Shown in pieces: positions 22,785-33,760 of a stretch of 64,000 nucleotides of DNA. The notes beneath the pieces are model-generated. The model was not told the origin of the DNA. It saw only the letters and a list, made by a program, of their open reading frames with translations, and did not search any database. Every line of letters begins with the position of its first letter. The first letter of the stretch is position 1. A program made the translations under genes and the position numbers. The stretch spans positions 558,001 to 622,000 of the forward strand of contig MU385856.1 in the NCBI GenBank assembly GCA_022497145.1, read 5' to 3'. This DNA comes from Rostrohypoxylon terebratum (lineage: Eukaryota; Ascomycota; Sordariomycetes; Xylariales; Hypoxylaceae).

Positions 22785-23571
22785 CTTGATTTTATCTTGT
22801 TCTCGTTTCTTACGGGTTTGTGAGGTTGGCGGACTTTTGGGGGTTTGAAGGTGAGGGGTGGCGAATGAGGATCGTGAGACAAGTGCGCCGGATTGAGGCA
22901 GCCGAGTGGTTCAGTCCGACTGTCAGATAAGGAGCCAACAGCAAGAGAGTTCTAAGGAAATGACACAAGGGAAAGTGCGAGAGGGAGAATATAGTGAGTT
23001 AGTAAAACAAAAATGACAATTCCAGAAGAGAAGTAATAGAATAGAATGGAATTGGTATGGTATCGTGGTTTACTGACACGCCATCGGAAGAGACGGCCTT
23101 CTTTGCAATGTCGCAGCGACGAAAGTCGAGTTTGAAGATGTTCTAATAGCGGATGTTAGTGGATGGAAGTGGACCTGGTTAAGTGTCCATCGAATAGCTG
23201 AATGGAACGAATGGAACTGACTGACGACACCCCAAACGCTCCTGCAAGGTCTAAATAGAAGAATGTTACCGATTTAGGTTAGACAGGGATCATGCATATT
23301 GCGTGGTCGCGTCTCTTAGTGGACAGCCCCGAGATTCGCTTATGTGCACAGCCTCTGATATACACTATACGTAACTTGCATAAATGATGTTAGGTTTAAG
23401 CATATTGTAATCAGAACAAGCTAGTACTGATCCAGCTAATTAAGCGACTCCCACACTTGGGCAATTGCGCCCGCGAACTTTTCGAATTCGTCCTAAGACT
23501 CAAGTTGAAAGAATAATCGATCCGAAATTTATCATTCTTGCGCCTCGCCAAATTTCGAGATTGACTTCAAG
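22785..23571. other. Divergent promoter between small membrane gene and RPL28
   Basis: This 787-bp spacer lies between two divergent starts. No gene is seen. A short tRNA-like A-box word near 22900 has no matching B box. Confidence 0.5.
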
Positions 23572-24452
23572 ATGGCTCCTACCGCTAGCAACCTCGTTTC
23601 CGCCGACCTTGTCTGGGAGATCTCCCGTGAGTCCTAGGCCCAAATTACGAAGTTATTTGATCAGTAGGACACAAGTTGGGAGACTGATAATCGTGTGATA
23701 TATGTAGGAAGCAACAACTCCTACCTCGTCAAGAGAAAGGACGCTGGCGGTGTCCAGTTCTCCCGGGATCCCCTGAACTTGTTGAACAAGAACACCCGCA
23801 AGGTGAGATTTCATGGGAACTCAGATTATATAACCGTATAAGAATACACATATTAACATGAAGCTAGTATGCCGGATTCGTAAACGACAAGGTACGAATA
23901 GATCGATCTGAGCGATGACTCGATACGAGCCGACTCCGATGAGATATGATATGAGACTTACAATTGGAAAATTAGGCCATTGGCGTCCAGCCCGCCGAGA
24001 AGAACGGTGTCAAGGTCATCACCAAGAAGGAGTCTGCCGCGTTGAAGCCCGCCAAGTCCACGACTGAGGTTATCCACAGCGGCGGCCAGACCACACGAAA
24101 GTTAGTTTCCCCCATATGCTTTGATCGGAGGATGAACGGTATAAAGGGGCGAGCTCTAGCTACACACAGGCCAAATTGTGGCAGTGATAGCTAGACTAGG
24201 CTACCCGTTTTACCTGATTCTATCTGACATATGGTTTGTGTGTGTGAGAGACATTGGCTTATTAACATGCGGAACTATAGAATCTACAAGAGCGTCGCCC
24301 ACAAGGCTGCCGCGTCCGGTTACCGAGCCGACCTCCGTGAAGCCGCCGTTGCCCGTGTGTCTGCTATCCGCAAGTCCCAGAAGGAGCCCAAGCCCACCCC
24401 TGAGCCCAAGCCCCGAGGCGCGAAGGCTAAGAAGGCTGCTGTTGAGGCGTAA
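23572..24452 (+). CDS. RPL28: 60S ribosomal protein L28 (eL28)
   Basis: Five exons (23572-23626, 23708-23802, 23868-23891, 23976-24100, 24281-24452) encode 156 aa. eL28 is a eukaryote-specific protein of the large ribosomal subunit; budding yeast lacks it but filamentous fungi keep it. The start MAPTASNLVSADLVWEIS, the NNSYLVKRK block, FSRDPLNLLNKNTRK, and the basic Ala/Lys-rich C-terminus are typical. The third exon is only 24 nt (YAGFVNDK). Dense introns near the 5' end are usual for ribosomal protein genes of moulds. All phases agree. Confidence 0.93.
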
Positions 24453-25887
24453 GCTTTGCACGGGGGGGGGAGCAAGAATGCTGACGAGAGTTGGGTTACC
24501 ACCACTACTACGAAATGATGGCTAAGGAATGAGCATATATATATTTAATTGCTCAATAGTCAAACCGGATCTCATCGGTGTTCAAATAACACATGCATTG
24601 AAAAGAAAGGAATTTTACGTGTTGCGTGATTTCGAACATATCCCGCATGCTCCCTATGGCGTCTTTTCGGTGTATTCTGCAAAGGAAGCAGGCTGAGATA
24701 ACTCCAGTCCAATATGGCAGGGCTATCCGAAGAGTCCCAACTTTTACGGTGCCACGGGAGGGTGTGGGTGACAGAAAGCCAAGCTTATTCGTATGATAGG
24801 GATGCGTTGAGTGTGCCTTGAGTGATTTATTCCTACATCTTCCTACATATTCCTACATCCGCAAGCACTTATCGAAACACTTATCGTAGGCCAGGGATGA
24901 GTCGGGAGGTTCATGTGTGTAAGTGAGTAGTAGATTGACCTTCATTGTCGGTTTATTTCTTAAGGGTCTTTGAAAGAGCCAAAAAGGTATTTAAACGTGA
25001 ATGGTTTCCCTTTTAGCCCGTCCGACCTTGCCCGATTTCGCCGACAGGTGAACCTCGGGAAATGGGTGCGATGCAAGATCGGATATGTTGCGGTTGTAAT
25101 ATAATTGAATTCCGTAGAATAGCCTCGGGTATGGGACTCGACAACATCTGATAAAATAATGGATACCGATAGTAGTATACCTACCTTGAAAACAAATAAT
25201 GTAAACCCACGCCGTCTGGGAGAGTTATTTTATGGAAAAGTTCCCAAGTCCCATCAGAAGATAAGATGTTGAAGGTTGCTTAAGAGTCTAGAATAAGAGT
25301 CTAGAGTAATGCGATTAGCATCATTGGATATCGCAACCCAGGCGCTTGCCTATGTCGGTAGAAGAAAGCACAGAAACTTTCAAGGGTAACCTCCAGGGCT
25401 CTGACTTGCATGTGGTTTCAATGAAAAGAAGGTACCTCCAGGTATTGTTGCACCTCCAAACGTAGTAACCAATGGAGAAAATGGCGGGGTTCCGCCAAAC
25501 GATTCAACCGTAATGTGGATTTCCTTAGCGCTCTTTCTCACATCGAGTCCCCCTCTGCCCCGCAGCTCGCCTTATTACCTAGTAGTACTGCGTATCAACT
25601 CAACTCTCTTCCAATTTCATCATCCCAGGAAAGTCCGTCCTCAAGCAGCCAAGAGGTAGGTACCTAAAAGTCCGACATATAAAGCTCAACACTGAAGTTT
25701 GTATTCCATTCAATATTCCTCCGCTTTACAACTTCATCTACAAAACTGCCTCAATCTCCCCCATCGATCCTAACAGCGACCTTATATCTATTTATCTATA
25801 CCTAGTCAAAGAGCAGATAACTGAGATCTAGATCCTTGTCTTAGTCCCTCTCAACATTTACCCCACCTCAAAACATAAACCGACATC
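24453..25887. other. Intergenic, 1.4 kb, between RPL28 and MDH
   Basis: No gene is seen. It has three TTCCTACAT units near 24836-24861 and a pyrimidine-rich stretch in the final 300 bp that suits a strong housekeeping promoter. Confidence 0.5.
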
Positions 25888-27225
25888 ATGGTCAAAGCCG
25901 GTATGAAATTTGATAATTATAAACTGAAAAACGAGTAGAGGACGTTGTTATTGACGAGTCAATAGTTGTCGCTGGTGCCTCTGGCGGTATTGGACAGGTT
26001 TGTTACCATCTTCTAAGTTCCGTGATTGTCGAATAAAGAGCTCGAAGCTAATGCCGAACAGCCCCTGTCCCTTCTTCTGAAGCTCTCCCCCCTTGTCGAC
26101 GAACTCGCCCTCTACGATGTCGTCAACACTCCCGGTGTCGCAACCGATCTTTCCCACATCTCCTCCACCGCTGTGAGCAATAAATCCGATGAAAAATGGA
26201 TGATAAAAATCGCAGGAATCTAATAAAATTGTAGAAAGTAACAGGTTACCTGCCAAAGGACGATGGCGGAAAAATTGCCTTCAAGGATGCCGACATTATC
26301 GTCATCCCCGCCGGCATTCCTCGTGAGTAAAATAAATTGTTTTGAAATTGGCGCAAAAATAGCTCACAAAGCTAGGCAAACCCGGCATGACCCGTGACGA
26401 TCTATTCAACATTAACGCTGGAATTGTCAAGAGCTTGATTGAGATTGCCGCTGAGGTGGCCCCCAAGGCTTTCATCCTCGTCATCTCTAACCCTGTCAAC
26501 TCGACCGTCCCCATCGCGGCCGAAGTTCTAAAGGCTAAGGGTGTTTTCAACCCCCAGAAGCTATTCGGTGTCACCACCCTCGACATCGTCCGTGCCGAGA
26601 CCTTCGTTGCTGAAATTGCAGGCAAGAAGACCGGTTCTGAACTAACTGTCCCCGTCATTGGCGGTCACTCCGGCGAGACTATTGTCCCGCTATTCAGCAA
26701 GGTTAGCCCTAGTGTATCAATTCCGGATGACAAGTACGATGCTCTTGTCAACCGTGTTCAATTCGGTGGTGATGAGGTCGTTAAGGCCAAGGACGGTGCT
26801 GGTTCCGCCACATTGTCTATGGCTTTCGCCGGATACCGGTAAGATAATCTACACGTAGTTCCTAAGTACAAACGCTAACTACCGCTCAGCTTTGCGGAGA
26901 AGGTCTTGAAGGCAGTTAAGGGTGAGAAGGGTCTTGTTGAGCCCAGTTTCGTTTACCTACCTGGCGTCCCAGGTGGCGACGAGATCAAGAAGGCTACCGG
27001 CTTAGATTTCTTCTCTGCCCCTGTTGAGCTCGGAGTAAGTAACTCTCCCTAAGACCTGATATGACTATGCTGAACATTTCGTAGCCCAATGGTGTTGAGA
27101 AGGTCGTCAACCCTCTAGCTGGCATCACCGAGAAAGAGAAGAAGTTGGTGGATGTCGCCATCGAGGGCCTCAAGGGCAACATCGAGAAGGGCATTACCTT
27201 TGCTCACAACCCCCCTCAAAAGTAA
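25888..27225 (+). CDS. NAD-dependent malate dehydrogenase, cytosolic type
   Basis: Seven exons (25888-25900, 25966-25997, 26062-26172, 26235-26322, 26376-26838, 26890-27034, 27085-27225) encode 330 aa. It interconverts malate and oxaloacetate with NAD. Seen in order: the nucleotide loop GASGGIG (8-14), the NAD-selecting Asp in LYD (34), substrate arginines R82 and R88 in the mobile loop (IPRKPGMTRDDLF), NPVNST (120-124), the TLDIVR motif (D151, R154), and the catalytic His in GGHSGE (H179). The protein starts MVKAVVAG with no mitochondrial presequence and ends PPQK without a PTS1 signal, so it is probably cytosolic. The first exon is only 13 nt and the second 32 nt. It converges on TRS33. Confidence 0.95.
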
Positions 27226-27929
27226 CTACCCCCCTGATTTATTTGAGATGATTTGCCTGGCCTGCGAGGCCTTGGGTATGTCTGTCATTGCGATGTGTTT
27301 TACCACGGAAACACTTTGCCCACGGGTTCGGTGTGGTTTATAGACAAAGTCAACAACAAAAAAATTTCGGCGATAATTAAGATCAAGTGACTGATCCTAT
27401 TCTGCTTCCATAGGTTGTAAAAGTGAACGTAACCGCTCGGATTAACCAGAACATACCCCGTATCCAAACAAGTTTATATCAAGAGCTTTCGGAGGAATTT
27501 CGGAGGAGGCTATCTTTTCGGTTTAACGGATTTTATAGAAAGGGGTATCGCTGGACGTTGGGGGGTGTTTTCTGTTGGCGGAGCCCGTGACGGGAGGAGT
27601 TTATTTATGCGGGAAGCACTTGCGCGGTAGAGGAGGATTCGTCATCAGAGCAACCGAATGTAGATATCATCAACAGTAGCAACCGACACCCTAAACGCCG
27701 TCACTTCTAAATGCTAAGAACCTTTCCTTAGGTCTAGAACCTCCTTTTCTTTACGCCTTGCCTTTATGAATTAGTGGACCCCATTTTATCACACGGATAT
27801 GCATGCCAGCGCTCATATGCCCCGCTACGGGCGAATAACTCCATCTTACACCCGCCGGACTAGAATTACTACCAGTGTCAGTAGCAGTATATGGAGCTAG
27901 AATAAGCTAGAATAAGCGATGGCGAGAGA
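27226..27929. other. 3'-3' intergenic between MDH and TRS33
   Basis: This 704-bp convergent spacer shows no gene. Confidence 0.5.
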
Positions 27930-28889
27930 TCATTGCTTCGCGGGTACGGTCTTGATCTGGAAGACGGCACCGGGCAGCTCGCTGGACTCGGCTTGCACGG
28001 TGGCGGCGATGCCCATGGCTGCGAGGGCGCCCCGCACTATGCCACAGGGAAACCAAAGGAACTGGTGCGTATTATTAGCACTGGACCTAAAGTATTAAAG
28101 TAGAAATAATCTCAACACTCTGACGTAAATCCCGAGAAGAGTGGAGATAACGTGAATAAGCAAATAGAGGAGAATGTTTATGAATGGAATACTCACGGGC
28201 TGCGCCCTCGCAACGGCCTGGCCGCCGGGGTCGGCACTCATGCGGGATAAGGGCCGGAAGGCATTGTCGGTCAGGACGTAGACACCGCGATGATTAGTCT
28301 TGAGGTTGTCGACCTGCTTCTTGAAGACCAGCATCCACAGGTCCTTGCACACGAACTTGATGGCGTCGAGGGTGTCGTTGAAGCGCGGGCGGTCGCGGGA
28401 GAAGCTGGGGTTTCGGATGTGTTAGCTTTGCGATCTGTCTTGGTTGCGATCGTTGTTCGGTCAAGGGATGGGGTAGGAGAGAGTGAGCCAGTTGGTATGA
28501 GGGCATGGGAGGAGGAAAGGAAAGCAGAATACGTCGACATACCGCTCAACGAGCCCCAACCCAACCCGATACCCTAGCGCATCTAGCCGGAAGAACACCG
28601 CATCGCGCTCCTCGTCCTCGTCTAACCGATGCGAGCCCGCCCCCGTCCCCGTCTCCGTCCCCGTAGCCGTGTTCGACGCCGTGTCTACCCCCGCGTTCCC
28701 GCTACTACTCCTGCCCCCCTCCTCGCCCGTCACGGGCGACGAAGCGGACGCGGCGGCGTCCAGCTCGTTGGCGACGCGGTACGTCATGGGCACGAGCTCG
28801 ATCATGAGGAAGTCCAGACACGACGTGCTGAGGAAGCTGGCGTTGGGATCCGAGGCGTTGAAGGGGGGGAGTGGTTGGTCGAACGACAT
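27930..28889 (-). CDS. TRS33: TRAPP complex subunit Trs33 (TRAPPC6, Bet3 superfamily)
   Basis: Three exons (28889-28543, 28404-28197, 28061-27930) encode 228 aa. Trs33 is a core subunit of TRAPP, the Rab exchange factor for Ypt1/Ypt32 at the Golgi. Family features: an N-terminal helix (FLSTSCLDFLMIELVPMTYR), LDALGYRVGLGLVER before the first intron, FNDTLDAIKFVCKDLWMLVFKKQVDNL after it, the LTDNAFRPL strand, and a last exon with FPCGIVRGALAAMGI. A Ser/Thr/Gly-rich insert at about residues 45-90 makes it longer than yeast orthologues and has a strongly repetitive ACGG/TCGG third-base pattern. All splice phases agree. Confidence 0.9.
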
Positions 28890-30064
28890 CTTGTGGTATA
28901 TCTAGGTAGCTGGATACGTAGAAATACTATGCTCTATCCTTCTCTGTGCTCTTATATCCCTCCCCCGAAGACACTTGTGGCCGCGACGTAGGGTATTCGT
29001 ATCGTTTGAAGAGCAGTGCTCCGCGGCGCATTGGGCGGGAGGTGGGAATACGTTTCGGTGCGTGCGGAGCGGATATATATGTATGTAGAAAGCCCCGTTT
29101 GGTGTTGCTGGTCCGTCGTGTATAATCTGACCTAGGGGTCCTCAAAACTAGTTCATCGACCAAACTGACTGTGACAAGTTGCAATGCTTTCGTTGTCTGT
29201 CTCTAGTGTTTAAATGTAAATGTTTAGGTTGTCGGTATCTTCAGGGTCGAGGCTGACAATATAATGGGACCGTACAGGGCTGAAAACTTGGAAGGCAGGC
29301 ACGTTCAGTGATTGCGTATTAGTGGGCAAAGCACCGTTTGATTAAACAACCCCATAACTGAAATTATCTTAGTTATGCATATACGCATAAAAGAAGTTAC
29401 ACGACAGCTACACAGGTGACAGTCCACCCCTTCAATACCGCACAACACCCCTTACAACATCCAGCTCAATGCCATGGATCAACACCCATATAAAAGGGTC
29501 ACGGAAGTCAAATCAGTTAATCGTCATTATGTATTCAGTCCCGAGTCTCAAATTAGACTAAATAGCAAGGGTCCTGACGAAAAGCATCCCGAATCCATGG
29601 AAATTCATCGCATAGTTCACTTGGTGCCCTTATTTCGCAATCCTGCCTTTTTAGCCTCGAAATGCAAGAGGTATTTCCCGCCCAACCTAAACGCCGATGT
29701 GATTTGTCCCCTCTCACTGTCGTTCCTCGTGACCTAACACATACACACGCGCACTCGATACCCTCTTCTCGCGGGGGGGAGACTGACCGGATTCTATGTA
29801 CAGATGGATATAATCGACGGAAATGATAAGAACCTTGGATAACTTCTTAACGTGTTCGGATTTGCCACAGTCTCACCTAGCACCTACACAACTATCATGT
29901 CACTTGTGCTGGGTTGGAGAGGTGTTCTGTTTCAATCCTCCCTTTCGATCGCCTTCTCGATCATGCCGTAGAGTTGAATGTAACAAGATATCCAATGGGG
30001 CCATCCGTAAATTTCGCTGAGACCTTTCACCACTAAGACTTCGCGACGAGTGAGACCCATTTTC
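28890..30064. other. Intergenic, 1.2 kb
   Basis: It is upstream of TRS33 and downstream of the SUMO ligase. The frame at 29474-29737 (87 codons) has no family likeness and no strong support. Confidence 0.5.
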
Positions 30065-31969
30065 CTAATAATGGTTGTAGGTTGGTGAGGCGTAGCTTAG
30101 GCCATTGAGTGTCTGTCCTTGGTTTTGCCGCTTGGGTGCGCGGGCAGGAGGTTCGTCTTCATCACTACTAAGGGTGAGATCGATAACCTCTGCCGGTCGT
30201 TTATTGTTTGATCTCGGTGCCGAGGGTGTGTCTCGAATGCTGCGACTGGGTGTTCTAAGGTTCCCACCGTTTCCACTCTGAGCAAAAGATCGACTCGGCG
30301 TGCTGAAGGTGTTTCTTCCATTCGTCATACCCGTCCCAGTACCGTTAGGGAAACCATGAGAGTCGGAAAGGATCGAGAGATCATCGTCGTCCTCAATCTT
30401 AGTACTAATAGTAGGCCGAGAAGGGCTAGGCTCCGGATCTTCCGCCTTGGTCCTCCACTGACCATCCGGCTCGATGGTGACCTGGTGCAGCGACTCGGAC
30501 GTGTTCTTGAGGACCTCCTCTACGTATTCGTCGATCGCTAGCGCCTCAAATAGCACTGGCTTATAACAAATTGGACAACTCCATGTTGGCCCTTGCTCTT
30601 GAAGTTGCATGAATGAATTCGCGTCAAAGCACTGGATGTGATTGCAGGACGTTCCCCGGCAGGGAATTTTCAGTTTCATGTAGGTTAAAGGGCACAATAG
30701 AGATAAGACCTGGGATGTTGCTACGATGTCTGGATCGTTTGCCTTCTTGGATACTATAAGTAGGTTAGCACGGCACCACAAGTTAGGAGTACGATTCTTG
30801 CCATACTCTCTTTGACCACGGAAGCCTTGGAGATCTTCTTGGTCTTGACCTTCGCAACGAGGTCATCGATCGAATGCGCCTTGCATAAATACAGCGCTAG
30901 ATAGTATTTCTGGTTCTAAGCTGTTAGCTATACCCATAAAACAACAAGAGGTACTCAGCTCCGAGGGTGTGGCTCACTCGAGCTTTAGCGGGTGGAATAT
31001 AGCTTGGTACCTTCTGGGTTAACGCATAGGTGAATTCGATGTTGTTCGAGTAGGTATTCGGTCGCCACCGCAAGTGCTGCGTAATATCAACTGGGCGAGT
31101 TGATCCGGGCTTGTTCTTGAGACCTCGAAGGTTGTGTTTGATATCCGCGCCGTTCACCTTGAGCTCGGCGTTCTGTGGGAACTGGATATCTTGCGGACCC
31201 GTATTGTCGTCCCCACAAAAGACCATAACTCTCATGGGTGACGGATGAGGGTAACAATTAGCAAGACCGGGATAGTCGTTAGGCTTTAAGACGATGTTGA
31301 TCGAATTGCGGTGATTACTCATGACTAGACAATCATTAGACATACCATTAACACCCCAAAGCGCATCCGTCCACCTTACCTGCACATGTGTATAGAGTGC
31401 TCACTCTTGTCTCGATGGTGTAAAAGGGGGTATTCTTGAATAGGTTGTCGGACTGAGATACACGGCTGAAAGGTTGAAGGACTCCTCCGTGGCTATAGAC
31501 ACCACCTTGCTGGGACACGCCGGAGCTGGGTTGAGGGTATGAGTTGTACGGGTAGGCAGCATAGTTGTTGCGGCTACCATTGGCATGAGACTGGCCGCCT
31601 GAGCCCGAAGCCGGCGGAGGTGCCATGCTTGATCGGCCAGAGCCGTTCTGGATAGATAATATCGTATTTCGGATCGCGTCGAAATTGCTCGGATCGGATG
31701 TGTAGTTTTCGTGAAGCGCTACATTCTGAATGTCAGCAAGAGATCCAAGGTGGTAACCAGTCAACCCGAAACAGCGATTCTCGGATTGAGAGTTGGGTAA
31801 AAAAAATAGAGAAATATGAGATCGATGAGACGCTGATCGGACGAAGAGGCCAGGCCAAAGTTAGGTGGTGTACGACATCAGCTTGTACGATGAAGCAATG
31901 AGCTTGATTTGATTTCCTCATCCGTAACCTCGCGCAGAGTAAGAAATGAGAAATCAGAAAAAAAAAAAC

Positions 31970-32004
<35 letters not shown>

Positions 32005-32182
32005 TCTCTCGATAAGGTAATAGAGCTTCTGGTTACTAACCGTCCTTGATGCGATTCTGCAGGTTGGCCTTGACCCCACTTGTTTTCAGCCCATGAGATG
32101 AACAAATCTGTTGTAAATTTTTATTAAGCATATTCGATATGATTCGCTCAAGTTGTCGAATATCGGGGTTACTGGAAGACAT
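30065..32182 (-). CDS. SUMO E3 ligase of the Siz/PIAS family
   Basis: Five exons (32182-32041, 31718-31380, 31324-31011, 30915-30807, 30753-30065) encode about 530 aa. It transfers SUMO from Ubc9 to nuclear substrates. Parts in order: an N-terminal SAP DNA-binding domain (LEKNLQQICSSHG-like segment with GVKANLQNRI), a linker rich in Ser/Gly/Tyr, a PINIT domain (NTPFYTI..., SINIVLKPNDYP, FTYALTQK), an SP-RING with CPLTYMKLKIPCRG, CNHIQCFD and CPICYK, then a disordered tail. The tail carries a SUMO-interacting motif, VIDLTLSSDEDE. Exon 3 has two phase-compatible donors (31010 and 30977), so an 11-residue insert is possible. The first intron is long (322 nt) and contains a CT microsatellite. It is divergent from the DUF2423 gene, with 1 kb between starts. 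Confidence 0.9.
31973..32001 (+). repeat. (CT)n microsatellite in the first intron of the SUMO ligase
   Basis: About 14 CT units lie inside the 322-nt intron. On the coding strand it is (GA)n, purine-rich. Confidence 0.85.
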
Positions 32183-33209
32183 GGTTGCTATCGTCTCGTA
32201 AGGCAGTCGCACCTTGTCGAGTCGAGCCGCCTCATGAGGAAGGCTCGACGTGCGCTGAGCTCTACCAACCGCGCGTAAGGCTGGAATTGGTTGACCTTCC
32301 CTCCCCTGTGATTGTATCCTATCGATAAACAGATGTATCTACCGTAAAATCGGACGTCGGAATCGCCGTCGGCGTTATAGGTCGTAGGTTAGGAGAAAAC
32401 CCTGTCGGAGTAGGATGCGTAGTTATTATCAATCATCAATATAATCGAATTCTGTAGAGTCCGGTATGTTTCGTTGGTCGATGCGGCGACGCGAACAGAC
32501 GTTTGGCGAAATAAAAAAAAATTAGAAGATTGGGTAACGAAACAGAAGTATTGGATGTACTATACTTTCTTTTTTGAGGGCTGCTGCAACGTCCTCGGCG
32601 GATGATTAGTGGAAAAGTACCTACTACCTACCTAGTAGTAGCTTTTCTGAAAAAGAGAATTCACCGCCTGCCGCATTAAGCGAAGCATTATGTGATTTAA
32701 AGTGTGCACTTCAAGGTTGGAATGTACCTTGATACGTAGCTTGGCAGCTTGGTACTAGGTAAGTACTAAGTGCAGTGAGCACACCTATAAAGTATGTACC
32801 TAAATCTATGTATGTACTACTACCTAGGACCTATGTAGGTACCTACCTAAGCAATCAATCCATTTATCCTTGTATTGTACATACTAGCTCCTATCTTGGT
32901 CCTAGCTTAGCGGGATCTACAGCAGGTCTTAGTTAATACCACATACCTGTAAGTTATGTGGACCTCCGAAAATCATACTAAATTTTTTTTTCGTCGAATT
33001 CGAGTTGAGTCCGCTTTCGTTGAATATCGTCAAGAGCATACCACACAGCACGTATCATATCATTCCAGAGTAGACATTCGAGTAAGTTCCACAATTACAG
33101 TTCTATCCTATAATTATAGAATTTCCTTCGTTGTAATAACACTTTCGAAAGTCTCGCGAACTCCCATCTAGTTCATAGAACCCTCGATTCGATCAATTTG
33201 ATCCCCGCG
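32183..33209. other. Divergent promoter, SUMO ligase and DUF2423 gene
   Basis: This 1.0-kb bidirectional spacer holds several TACCTAGG/TAGGTACCTA words around 32625-32850. No gene is seen. Confidence 0.5.
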
Positions 33210-33646
33210 ATGGCGAAAAGTTCCCGCTCAAGCACGCGCAAGGCCAACAACCAACGCCTTAAGTCTAAGGTCTTTGGACCCGTAGAAGTTGCAAGAGCTG
33301 AGCGCCTCTCCGCCAAGCTCCTCGAGTTGGCTGCGCAACCTAAGCCCCCGAAACCCGAAGAAGATGATGTTAAGATCGTAGATGCCGGAGAGGACGAGCC
33401 CAAGATAGGCGAAGATACTGCGGCGGCCAATGTCAATGCCAATGTCAATGATAACGGTAAGGAACCCGTATCACCAAAAACAGCGATTTGAATGGATCCT
33501 AATAGTTTACTGCAGTCATGGATATCGACAACGTCAAGCCCACGTCGTCTAAGCGAAGCGACAAGAAACGTATCGAGAAGCGAAGAACCAGGAGCAAGAT
33601 CGTCTTCCCCAAGTATGGCGACAAGAAGAAGACGAAGAAGCGTTAG
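33210..33646 (+). CDS. DUF2423 small basic protein (yeast YBL028C-like)
   Basis: Two exons (33210-33456, 33516-33646) encode 125 aa. The start MAKSSRSSTRKANNQRLKSK followed by VFGPVEVARAERLSAKLLELA is the DUF2423 signature. The middle is acidic. The C-terminus is strongly basic (SKRSDKKRIEKRRTRSK, then FPKYGDKKKTKKR), as in nucleolar proteins. Yeast YBL028C is nucleolar and linked to ribosome biogenesis; the animal relative is LLP/LAPS18. Its role here is inferred by family. The intron has a TCCTAATAG branch region and splits a Val codon. It is convergent with VPS72, whose stop codon lies 115 bp away. Confidence 0.88.
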
Positions 33647-33760
33647 CTAGTAGGGTGGCGAAAAGCAGAGGGTCTGGTAAATTGCATTGTTCGGAGTTTG
33701 GTTGTTTTGGTGATACGTATTTTACACTTAGTCTCACAATGATACCCTTCATGGAGCATC

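Noticed and set aside
22895..22940. tRNA-like A box (CAGCCGAGTGGTT)
   Set aside because: No matching B box or acceptor pairing follows within tRNA distance.
27220..27240. Stop-codon readthrough of malate dehydrogenase to a peroxisomal form, suggested by TAA followed by CTA
   Set aside because: The extension would be only four residues (readthrough residue, then Leu-Pro-Pro) before TGA and has no PTS1-like end.
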